A stretch of 64,000 nt of DNA, from contig CM042697.1 in NCBI GenBank assembly GCA_023614405.1, forward strand, positions 470,066,792 to 470,130,791, read 5' to 3'. The notes beneath the pieces are model-generated. The model was not told the DNA's origin. It ran no database searches and saw only the letters and a list, made by a program, of their open reading frames with translations. The stretch is from Avena insularis. Lineage: Eukaryota; Streptophyta; Magnoliopsida; Poales; Poaceae. Of this stretch, positions 1 through 10,269 are shown one piece after another; position 1 is the first letter of the stretch; the number at the start of each line of letters is the position of its first letter. Position numbers and translations under genes: made by a program.

Positions 1-3000
1 AGTCCTCCAACATCTTCCCATCCACTGCTACTTTCAGGAGAAAATTTACTAATATCACGCATTGCAACAGGAGAGAAGTCCATCATGGCTTTCAGGAAGT
101 CTTCCTCCACCAGATTTACACTTGAAGACCCAAGCAAACGATCAGAAGCCACCAACACAGCCCTATCGACCAAAATTTCCTACAATACAAGAGTACATAA
201 GGCACAGTAAAAACCAAAAGACAAGCAAGAACGAAAAGGAACACTCTGAGAACAAGTGTACAACATTACAGATCAGGCAGACCTATGAACCTAACACACA
301 AAGTAAAACAGAATGGAAGCATATTCCTGTCGTGTCTTTGCTCCATCAGCCCTGTGATGTGAACTCGAAAGCTTAGCCAGGTAGTAATCTTAGGACAACC
401 GCTTTTCCTACCATACTGAGTTGTATGCACTGACTAATTCACGCAAGGAATTAAGTTTCTGAAATAGTAACAGGATTTTATTTGTTTTCCTAATATCAAA
501 ACATTCCCGGCGAGAAATAAAAACCTCTTTGTAAAAAACTCATAAGATGAAATATATCATCATCAATGAACAAATAAGATTACCAAATCATATGCATCAT
601 AACCATCACATTTCGAGGCAATATCACTGACAATTTCCGCAGGACATAGTAAGTGAAGCTTGCCAATTGTCTGCCTCAATATCTCCATACGTGCAGATGC
701 AGAAAGACCAGGAACTTGGACATGAAGATCAAATCTCCCTGCAATACAGAGATAGAGGTTAAAAAAATTATGGAAGGTTTTTAAACGATTAGAATTTCTC
801 CCGATGTTGCTGATATGCAAGCAACGCAATGACTGTTTACAATGGCATATGGGCTTCCATGATGGCAGTCATGGCAGAGATACAGAAAGATAGTAATATA
901 AGTGTTCAAAACTGAGATAGTACAATACTTATTCTTAGGTGTGCAGTAGGTTACTCGTATCTTGTATTTGTTAACCTACTGTAGTTATCGTGCCTACGGG
1001 CAACTGGTTGCTTTCATGATTCATCTAATGAATGACGTGGTCTCCAATAAAAAAATGATACATATAATTCCTGTGTATTCTCAAGAAAATATGATTGAGC
1101 TTTAGATCAAAGGAACATGAAAGGGAGAAAAACCTGAGGAAGTCAACTCGTGAGGAAGGCACTTAAGTGACTTAACTGAAGCCACAAATGCAACAGGCCC
1201 ATACCCACACATGCCATGGCTTTTATCCTAACCAGAGCATGAAGAGATGTTCGTGAAAACAGTCAATAACATACAGTAGTCAACCGTAAAATGGCAAACA
1301 TTCTTGTATCCAGTGAGAATTTAGGTTTTTCCTTTGAATTGATTAATGTATCTTCACAACAAATGAAATAATAGGAGTGTAACATAGGGACAGACTTACC
1401 CTGTACTCATCTAGCACATCTACTAAATATTTCGCAATAGAGCCAGAATTGGAGGGAGATTTTCGGTTGTCCGGGGAGAATGAAATTAGATTATCCAGAT
1501 CATCAAATACTACGATTGAAGGAGAGTGGACAATAGCTTCATAGATATACTCTGCAATTGCCGGAAGTTGCTTCTTGTTATTCTCAATGGCTAACTTTGA
1601 GCAGTCTATACAAACCCTGCATATGAAAAAAAAAGTGTATATTAATACCATGTAGAGAAATATATAGTGGTGGCATGATAACATATTTATTTAATCTTAA
1701 ATGAAGACCTATTTCAGGTTCATCGCAGCTTCTTCCCTCTTCTTTGAAGAAAATAAAATCAGTCTAAACTACTGTGTGGCTTAACATCTTTTTATTCATT
1801 ACCACATAAGCACTCAATCCATTTTCCCCAAAGTAAACGAAAACAATTTTGCATAACACAAGAGCAACTATAAAGCAATACAAGGACTGAGAATTACACC
1901 AACCAATTACTTGGTTGCCAACTATTCAACTTGTCCCGATGACTGAGTAGGTTTCATTTCTGAAACCATCTGGCACTTCCTACCGACACTATGAAATACT
2001 ACGCAAATATTTTTCTCCGAAACATAAAATAAAAACTTGACCAGCAGTATAGTACCATGTTTTGCTCCATGAGAAACAATATAACTTGAAAATTTTGAGT
2101 AAAAGAAGAACTTGGTGGGAATCAACTATTATGATGCACTACTAAATTGGCCAATTGGAGCAATTGAAGTTAGCCAACTGAGATCCCACTCAACAAATTG
2201 GTGGCAGTCAAAGGTGAAAATCAGAATCAAGCCAAGTAGGACATATTGCCGACTAAGTTGCTTACACATGAGCTAGAATTTCTTTATGTTCTTCAAAGTG
2301 TCTTGCAACAGCTTTGCATAAGGTTGTTTTCCCAGAACCCTGAAATGAGAAAAATATTGACAATTAAAGAGTAGTACAAAAAAGCAGGAAGAAATTAAGA
2401 TATTTCAGGATAAATTTTCTTCTAGTGAGAAATAAATAAATATTTCGAACCGGATTCATAAATTATTGCAATTAATATTAGAGGTATGAAGGTGCACTTA
2501 CTGGAGGGCCATAGATAAGAACATTTCCTGGGCAAGGGCAGTTTATTCTACTCATTATTTTTCGAGATGTTGAAGATAAAAGGACACTTATCCCTACAGA
2601 GAGGTGGATCAAGAATTCAAGATTCAGTCAAATGCTGGAAATTGTTAGTAGGAAAATGATAACCAGGAGCATGAATCATGATAAAAGAAAGGATGGGCAC
2701 AGGTCATTAGAAGGACTAACTTTTTTTTATATCTGCAATTTCGTTCTCCAGCCAACTTAAAGAAGAGATGTTTTTATCAAAAAAATTGCTTGCTCGTTCC
2801 ACTGTTGAATCAAGGGATATAGCTCTATTCAAGTCCGACTGCTGAACAACATGTTCGAAGTTATCAATATCATATTCAATTGCCATGACAGGTTCCATTT
2901 TCTTGTGCTTGACACCAAAATCAGAAGTTACTGTCAAGAGGTAAATGAGGTCAACAGGGCTGCCTCTTGTTGGATCAATCACTTGAAAGTGAAGTAATGT

Positions 3001-6000
3001 TTCAGATGGCAGGAGCACTGTATTTAGTTCAAGTTGGGCAATTTGAGAGGAGATTCCCTTTAGCTGCCCAATAAGCCATGATCTGATGAAAGACCTCTCA
3101 TGCTTCAACTTAGAACTTTCCTCCCCATTCGTAGTTGCAGTGATATGATTGAAACCACGCGACATGCTGATCTTATCATCCGTGGGAAGATGATGAGCTG
3201 AAGATATCTCACCTAGCATTTGATAAATATCATGTTCTTTACAGTCTAACGCACTGGTACCATCCGCATTTTTCTCCATCATCTTAAAGTGGACTGGAGA
3301 AATTTTTACTGACGGTGTATTCTTATCCACAATGGGTAAGAATCTCTGCACATAAACCCCTACAAAGAAAATTGAATCATTAGCACATTCCTACTAAAAT
3401 AAACTTTAGAATCACAAGTCATAGAGTATTCTGCTAATTGAACAATATTCTTGGAGCAGTGCCTTTTTATGGGGCTGCTCTTTAAATCATTAGCACACCA
3501 GTAACTTGTATTGCGGCAATATTGGAGAGTAGAGAAGATTTTACTGCAAACTCTTCCACCTATTTAACTCAAAATTGAGGCCTTCGAGGGTGGTGCTAAC
3601 TTATCATTTGCAATTAATGGAGTGCACAGCACACAACAAATCTTAGTTAACTCAGTAATGAAAACATAACCAAAACAAAAGTAAACCAATGAAAAACCTT
3701 TGATGGAATGGACCACATCACTTACCTCATACATAACAGATATAACCATCATTAAATAATAATAAAAAGATTGGAACACAGATATCAGGATTTGAAATAA
3801 ACTTCTATGAATTAATACTGTTTCTTTCTCGGTTTTTGAGAAGAACAATATGCCTCACAAATAGTATATGTATAATATTATAGTTACTAAAACAGAAACA
3901 AAAAAAACAAATACCAGCCTATTCAAATGAAACAGTAGATGTATCGAGAAAGCATAATGTGCTTCACATATTAAATGGTCATACTGCTATGCAAAAAATA
4001 GGTGCAGCCAACAAACACCAGGATCTAACAGATACTTACATGAATGGACATCTGTTCCAATGTAATGGCGGATGGATTGAGGAAGCATAATATGCTCTTT
4101 AGCAACTGAATCTGATAATATGATATGGACATTGATGTGCCTATTCCTCTTTATACCAGACACTGAATCCTTAGTCTGCTGATCAGATCGTTTTCCATTT
4201 TCTGTACTCTCCCTTGGAGAGAACTTAGAGGTGATACTGACCAACTGAAGATTACCGAGAGACAATTTTGCAGCAGTATCTGGGTGTATCTGCACAACAT
4301 ATGTAACAAACACACCCAGTTGAATTCCATTATATCCAAATCGATGTGCATATTTCCCTCCTGCTTCTTGTACACGGAGCAGTGCCTTTTTATGCGGCTT
4401 CTCTTTGAGTAAATCTTGTTTCCGGGCACACTGATTAGAATTTGCGTCATCTTTTCGTCTCTTGGGTGCAACAGAAACTTCAGTCCCAGGAACAAGTTGA
4501 ACTAAGAAAACAAAGTAGGGAACAAAATGGTTAACACAAATCACAAATAATGGACAATTAATTGATTGGACTCACCTATTGAGTTACTAGGTGATGCTGA
4601 AACAACAAGAAATTCCACAACATTATGGTCATGCAGCCATAATGGGAATTTCATACCATCATAAACAATACCAACCTACATTAAAACCCAAAACTGGTCA
4701 TGAAGCATAACAAGTTAAGAAGAAGAATCTGAAAGCTTTAGATGTTATACTGCAACCTGCAATTTATTTGCGGGATTTCACAGAGGATACTTCACACGTA
4801 ATGCTAGACTACCCTGATTCATGATTCATAGAAATCTAAGAAAAAACATGTTTCCATGTATTTAATATTTTGTACTCTCTCCGTCCCAAATTAGTTGTCT
4901 CGACTTTGTTTAGATTCGCATTTATCTATACACTGAAACGCGTCTAGATACATGTGTATCTAGACAAACTTAGGGCAACTAATTTGGGACGGAGGGCATA
5001 GTAAGTTTGCAATGGCATGAGATCCAACAGATTTGTTGATTTATCTGTGTAGAACTTTTACAGATCATTACAATCAAGCATGGTTCTCGAAGAAAAAATA
5101 CTACCAAGCAGCAGTATAAATGTTCATCTTGTCTTCCCTAAATAAAATGTTTATTTCAGTTTTATCGTTATGCTGATTTTGTGATTATACTTGTGAAAGG
5201 TTAAGGTGGATCAACCAACATTGTTACCTGTTTCAAAATGGCCTCTTCCGCCAATTCTGAGTTAAGCTCCAGCACTTCCCAGTCCTCCTCGCTTATTGGC
5301 TCCACCGAAACAAATTTGGCTTTTGGCAACACAGAAACAGCACTTAGCGATGCTTTTGTATTGTTAGGTAACAAAATACATGCAGCAAATTGCTGAGAAA
5401 CCTGAAATAAGAATGTGCGTGAATATGGTATTTGCCAAACAGCAGAGAAGAACATTGAAACTTTCGATGGTACAAGAAAAATATGCAGTTACATCAGGTT
5501 GTCAAGACCTTCCAATTGTGAATCTTCCATATTTGAAGATTCTAGTCACTCGTGAGAATATAAACATGCAGAAAGGTCAGTCCAAGTAGTACCAGTCTAC
5601 CACTTTGATGAAAAAATTCTAAGCTTGCATCTCTTCTCAAGATTTCGGTTCAGAAAAATTCGGATGGTAGAACTAAAGAGGCGAAACTGAAAGTGATGCA
5701 GACTTGGCATCGTTTTTATTTTTTTCTTGCTCAATGCCAGGGTATAGAATTGGGGGCGTGAACTTCAAAACATGGGAGTCACAGCTGAACTGTACGAACC
5801 ATAGCTGTAACCAAAACTAACCCTCCTTCCATCCTCCTTGGGCACATTAAAGGTGGCGACTTTTTACCTCGACGGCATTGGGGGAGGCGGAGACGGCGCC
5901 TGCCCACGCGAGGCGCCAGCGCGCCCGGTCGGGGGTGCGCAGCTCGAGAGCGAGGACGGCGGGGAGGGAGCCGGCGGAGGCGGTGCGCTCGAGCGCTTGG

Positions 6001-6068
6001 ATGACGGGGAGGGGGAGCGCGGCGAAGCAGCTCCGGACGCCGGGAACCGTGCGCACCACCACCTCCAT
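1..6068 (-). CDS. PEX1: Peroxisome biogenesis protein 1 (AAA+ ATPase), N-terminal 11 exons, partial
   Basis: PEX1 forms a hexamer with PEX6 that uses ATP to pull the import receptor PEX5 out of the peroxisome membrane. Exons read in frame on the minus strand: 5868-6068, 5228-5401, 4576-4675, 4040-4501, 2721-3359, 2502-2593, 2266-2339, 1400-1616, 1134-1227, 584-738, and 1-179 (continues outside). All junctions have GT/AG ends and matching phases, giving about 795 codons of an expected 1100 or so. Residues 1-190 are the PEX1 N-domain ([12 protein letters not shown] near 126-140). D1 has an intact Walker A, GPPGSGKT (about 553-560), a Walker B VVFDDLD (about 617-623) and [10 protein letters not shown]. 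The last visible residues, SGWEDVGG, open D2. The start MEVVV at 6068 matches the family; an in-frame Met lies at 6092. Family identity is from remembered plant PEX1 motifs. Confidence 0.95.
4875..4998. mobile_element. Stowaway-type MITE in PEX1 intron 2
   Basis: About 124 bp with terminal inverted repeats CTCTCTCCGTCCCAAATTAG at the left and the matching CTAATTTGGGACGGAGGG at the right, flanked by TA on both sides. TA target duplication and CTCCCTCCGT-type ends are the Stowaway (Tc1/mariner) signature. It lies in intron 2 of PEX1 and does not touch the splice sites. Confidence 0.9.
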
Positions 6069-6258
6069 GGAATTTTTCGCGGTGCGATGCAATTGAACCC
6101 CTACCGGACCTGATCGATCAGCGGAGGCCGGCGACGTACGGAACGGAGACGGAGGGCACGGAGCTGCTGCTTGGGCTCTCTTTGTGGGCTGCGCCTGTTC
6201 GCTACACGGGGCTCGACTTGTACCCGTATTCTATAGAGTTCCTCTGTTCCGCCGCTAT
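6069..6258 (-). promoter_or_regulatory. PEX1 5' leader and proximal promoter remnant
   Basis: GC-rich 190 bp between the PEX1 start codon and the Helitron border. No clear TATA box is visible on the minus strand. Because the Helitron begins here, the native distal promoter must lie beyond 10011, or the Helitron supplies promoter sequence. Confidence 0.4.
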
Positions 6259-6489
6259 TCTATATTATTAAAAAGATTGGGACCGTACGTCATCCGTCTA
6301 GAAAATTTTCGTCTGCCTTGAAAAGACGGTTTTGCCCCTGCCTTTCAGGAGGAACTACCCACTATGCCATGCATGAGTCGTGTGCCGCTTCCACGGAAAA
6401 AAAAGGTCCCTGCCCCCTCTCTCTCTCTCCCCCGCCGCCCCTCTTGTTCCCGAGCGATGAGCCCCGCCGTGGTCCTCATCAGCGTGAGG

Positions 6490-6765
6490 CCATCGCGCCC
6501 ACCCTGCTCCTCCACCACCGGAAGGGGTCCATCGCGCCCACCCTTCTCCTCCCACGCCGGAGCAAGGTCGCCGCGCCCACATTCCCCCACCGGCGCGAGG
6601 TCGCCACGCCTCCCCTGCTCCTCTCGCTCGCGGCGAGGCCGCCGCGCCCACCCTGCTCCTCCCATGCCGGAGCGAGGTCACCGCGCCCATATTCCCCCAC
6701 CGACGCGAGGTTGCTGCGCCTCCCCTGCTCCTCTCGCTCCGGGGCGAGGCCGCCCCTGCCACATC
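6490..6765. repeat. GC-rich tandem repeat, about 110-bp unit, inside the Helitron
   Basis: Two near-complete copies begin at about 6533 and 6643 with CGCGCCCACCC, and a partial copy begins at about 6494. Each continues through a CTCCTCCCA-GCCGGAGC block and a CATATTCCCCCACC-like block. The stretch is open in several frames only because of its base composition; the proline/arginine-rich readings are not supported as genes. Confidence 0.65.
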
Positions 6766-7482
6766 GGCACCTGCCACCAACGTCAAGGACACGAGCAGAG
6801 CCGCCTAAGTACCTATATGATTCCTCCCTTATTGATCTGATTTCACCACGTGTGGCTCCTGGTCCGTTGGGATCTTCTGCCTCCGGCTAGGATCCTCCCG
6901 TCCTGATCTGTTGGTGGGTTGAAAAGAGGAGAAGATGTTCCAATTGCTTTCATGTATGAAGAAGAAAATTCTGCTGCAATTTCTTCCATATATGCTCATC
7001 AACAGAAGTGAGACCCTAAACCAACCCAAAGTCTGTCAAATGCCTTACTTCTCGATTCATTGCCGGAATTTTATTACTCGTCATTTATGGGTTCTTGTGG
7101 GAGTCTCTCAGCATTTTCTGTTGAATACACTGAACTCGATGTCTTGTATTGCTAACTTCTCCTGTGAACTCTGTTGTCATCTGAAGTTTGATCTGCATAC
7201 GGTGTTACTTTTGTTCAGATCGAGAAGTAGTGGTCAACCATGGAATTCAATCAATGAAAGATTCAATCGATGTTTAGAACTCACAAATTTGGCCTTACTT
7301 CTTGATTCATTTCCGGACATGCATGTGTCCTCCTTCGAGCTCACACCAGGCGATGACCACGCTGTTGCCCTGCTGCTGCATGTGTGATTCGCCTCGGTCT
7401 GGGGCGGGGAAAGAACGGGACAGAAGGGGGAGAGAGGTAAACTGGGAGGGGCCGGAGGAGATGAGGTTATACTAAACCGTAA
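6766..7482. other. Helitron body, no gene recognised
   Basis: AT-balanced sequence between the GC-rich repeat and the captured fragment. Blocks such as 'acttcttgattcattgccgga' recur near 7045 and 7294, so it may contain an old internal duplication. I see no supported coding region. Confidence 0.4.
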
Positions 7483-7645
7483 TTATTTTAATAGGTGGAG
7501 GGACGCGTCAACGATCTTGGATTCAGGGGCGGCGCTACGTGGTGCCTGCGAGGTCGATGCCGGCGTGCGCCTTGTTGGGGGTTGGGGGCGGCGCGTGGTG
7601 CATGTCCGCACTGGCGAGGATAGAGGAGAACGCGCACACCATCTC

Positions 7646-8912
7646 CAGGCCCGGCCCTGGGGCAGGGCTGACGGGGCGGCCGCCCCGGGCCCATGCAACT
7701 GGGGGGCCCTTACCTGATGGCCAGGCCAAACTTAGAACCTGGATCCCTAGCGGCACTGGAGGGACTGATCGCTTGCACGCATGCGAATAAACTACGGAAG
7801 GCCCTGCAGGAGAAAATACACGGACCCATGGCTGACCTCTAAAAATCCTAATCGCATCTGCACTAGAGAAAAACCATGGCGGCTGGGTACTGGACGGTGG
7901 AGACCTTGTGTCGCCTGTGCAGATTAGCCTTAAGTTCAAATCGAATAGAAAATAAAAGCTCTAGCTCGAGAACCTCAAGGTACGGCTGCTCACCTTCCGT
8001 AGAAAATGTTCTTCTTCATTCAATTGTTGGGATATGTAAATGTAAAACTGGGACACCATGGGACTTGATCAAAGAGGGGAATTAAGAGTTATGGACGTCA
8101 GCTGGTATAGAGATTTATTTTTTGCTGATATGCAATCAGATTAGGAATGGCTTACCATGGATTTAGATGGAAAATTTGGTTTAGTTTAGTGAAAGGAGAG
8201 AGAAAACACAATCAAGAATATACCGGTTAATCTTTTTCATTTTTTCGGTAAGGTGGGTACGAGCAACCAATGTCAGATGTTGGAGCAAAATGCTCATTGT
8301 TATAAAATATCAGCTTTCCCACATTTAAACAGCTTAGGGCTTGAGATGATCTATGTTTTGTTAATAAACTCGATTGATAGGATGAAAATTAACAAACCCC
8401 TCTTCACTACAAAATAAGTACTCTCTCCGTCTTAAAATAGATGTCACAGATTTGCCAAAAATTTAGATAAATCTAGACACTATTTAACATATAGATTCTT
8501 TCAAATTTTAACAAACCTGCGACATCTATTTTGCGACCGAGGGAGTAGAATTTGTGTCTCACTTATGAGACCTCCCCAAATCTATAAAAAAATCTTATGA
8601 GACCCCCTGTTGGATTTAGTAGATACTGTGTCACACCGACCACAACAACACGAAATAGAGAAGGTGCGTATGTAATTTGCCTTTGCCCATTGTGATTTTC
8701 CCATGATGACCCAATACTTTTGTCATGTTGATCATGGTGTTATGTATATGAAAACAAATTTATTACACGAATACCGCTTTTGGTTGCACACATTTTTAGT
8801 GATATCATCTAATATATTTTATATGCATAATTTACTTATTACATCTGTATAGTTAAAAGGGCCCCAAATTCTAGGTTCGCCCCGGGCCTCTAAAATCTGA
8901 GGACCGGGCCTG
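7646..8912. mobile_element. Non-autonomous hAT (Ac/Ds-type) element
   Basis: The terminal inverted repeat begins CAGGCCCGGCCCTG at the left and, reading inward from the right, CAGGCCCGGTCCTC. An exact 8-bp duplication ACCATCTC flanks it (7638-7645 and 8913-8920), as expected for hAT transposition. No transposase is visible. It contains a Stowaway MITE, giving a three-level nest (Stowaway in hAT in Helitron). Confidence 0.9.
8421..8545. mobile_element. Stowaway-type MITE inside the hAT element
   Basis: The left end CTCTCTCCGTCTTAAAATAG and right end CTATTTTGCGACCGAGGGAG are inverted copies, flanked by TA (8419-8420 and 8546-8547). The body also folds back around ATGTCACAGATTTG / GACATC. Confidence 0.85.
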
Positions 8913-8995
8913 ACCATCTCCGACGTTCGTCATGTACACCAGCCTCCCGGCGGTGGCGACGTAGCGGTTGGAGTCATGCACACTGCAGTCATTGT

Positions 8996-10011
8996 CCTTT
9001 TCTTTTTTTTATATCTGAAACTGATCAGATAAATACATGGTATTTGATTGGATTTTTTATTGTCTTGGTTCTTGCATAAAAAGTTTCAGAATCTTTGAGT
9101 GGTCCGTCAGATTCATGGTTCTTTAATTGCTGAATGTATTTGCTTCTTAATTGTTTCCTCTGTCCGAGCAGACGCTCGCTTTTAACACTGCTAGCATCGG
9201 CTCGCCGAGAAGCACTACTTGGGCAAGCTGAAATCTTGCTGCTAGAGGATTCAGATAGGTAGTCTACTGTGACGTTTGTGATTTGCAATATTTTCATCGG
9301 ACCTGGGTGTCAGCACAATGTATCTCTCCCGTTGCCATTTATCACTGGTGGGTACTATAAATCTGTTGTCTGAACCTGCAGCATCGGATACTCGGATTGG
9401 GTATTGTCAAACCAATGAGCAGTAGGAGAAGGAGTGCACAGCATGCTGGCTTCATATCTTTCTCTCCGAATAATAAGTTACGTCTTGCTCGCAGCATGGC
9501 GAATGTCCTGGTTGTCGTGTTCTTTTGTGAGTTTTAGAAGTTTTACCAATTCTTGGCGTACCTAGCGAACAGAAACTAGGCCTTTTAGCTGCCACAATGT
9601 GGTTTGAGTGATCATTTCCATCTTTTCATTTTTCTCCTTGTGGTTTTGGAGGAAATTGTGGAACATAAAAAAACTAATTAAGTTTGTATGTTTAGAGGAA
9701 AACTGCAGAGATAGTGATAAACTAATTCAGGTTTTTTGTTTATATAACTATAAAGAAATTGTAAAGCATATTGTTATGTGATATATAGTCTTTACTTGGT
9801 TGGATGGTGTTGTGGTTGAAATTAGAATTTAAGTGCATTACTTTTATATATGTATAAAGAGAAAAGAAACTTGGAGACACCTATTTTTCATTTAAAATAC
9901 AAATGTAGCAATTAATTAGCATGATCATGATAGACGAGTATTTTGCTATTATGTTTACATGTGTAGCGGTAAAACTTGATAACCCGTAGCAACGCACGGG
10001 CATTCAGCTAG
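8996..10011. other. Distal Helitron body
   Basis: Mostly AT-rich sequence leading to the Helitron 3' hairpin. Nothing here is supported as coding. Confidence 0.4.
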
Positions 10012-10144
10012 TCCTTTTCAATTTACAAAAGGCAAGTACACGTCTCCTGGGATCAAATCCCCCGATCTCCGGGCCCTCCACGCCACCCGTTTCAATTTTT
10101 TCCCCTCAAATCCCGTTTTGCTACAAATGTTTCGGTTTTTTCTA

Positions 10145-10268
10145 CTCATTTTATCCAAAAATAAATAATTTGACTTTGTCTAAATCTACATGTATCTATA
10201 TGTTAAAACATGTTTAGATACAAATAAATTTAGACAAATCAAAGTTACTTATTTTCGAACGGAGGAAG
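10145..10268. mobile_element. Degenerate Stowaway-type MITE
   Basis: Flanking TA (10143-10144 and 10269-10270). The right end ATTTTCGAACGGAGGAAG and the degraded left end CTCATTTTATCCAAAAATAA fold back. The internal arms, TTTGACTTTGTCTAAATC and GATTTGTCTAAATT-type, are complementary. Confidence 0.7.
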
Positions 10269-10269
10269 T

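Larger units (their letters stand above)
7483..8995 (-). pseudogene. Captured gene fragment in the Helitron, split by a hAT element
   Basis: With the hAT element (7646-8912) and one TSD copy removed, 8921-8995 and 7510-7645 join into a GC-rich minus-strand segment reading VHDSNRYVATAGRLVYMTN, followed by either a continuing frame or a +1 frame starting MVCAFSSILASADMHHA. The protein family is not recognised. GC content and codon-like composition unlike the surrounding Helitron suggest a captured exon, which Helitrons commonly carry. The frame change suggests it is broken. Confidence 0.4.
6259..10011 (+). mobile_element. Helitron (non-autonomous), immediately upstream of PEX1
   Basis: The left end TCTATATTATTAAAAAGA starts with TC and matches the usual grass Helitron 5' end. 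The right end has a short hairpin, CCCGT...ACGGG (9983-10000), followed about 7 nt later by CTAG (10008-10011) and then T. These are the hallmarks of rolling-circle transposons, and no TSD is expected. No Rep/helicase coding is visible, so it is non-autonomous. It carries a GC-rich repeat, a captured gene fragment and a nested hAT element. The 5' flanking base is T rather than A, a minor mismatch to the A|T insertion rule. Confidence 0.75.

Noticed and set aside
6318..6890. Long GC-rich open frames on both strands
   Set aside because: They arise from a proline/arginine-rich tandem repeat inside the Helitron; no domain and several frames are open at once.
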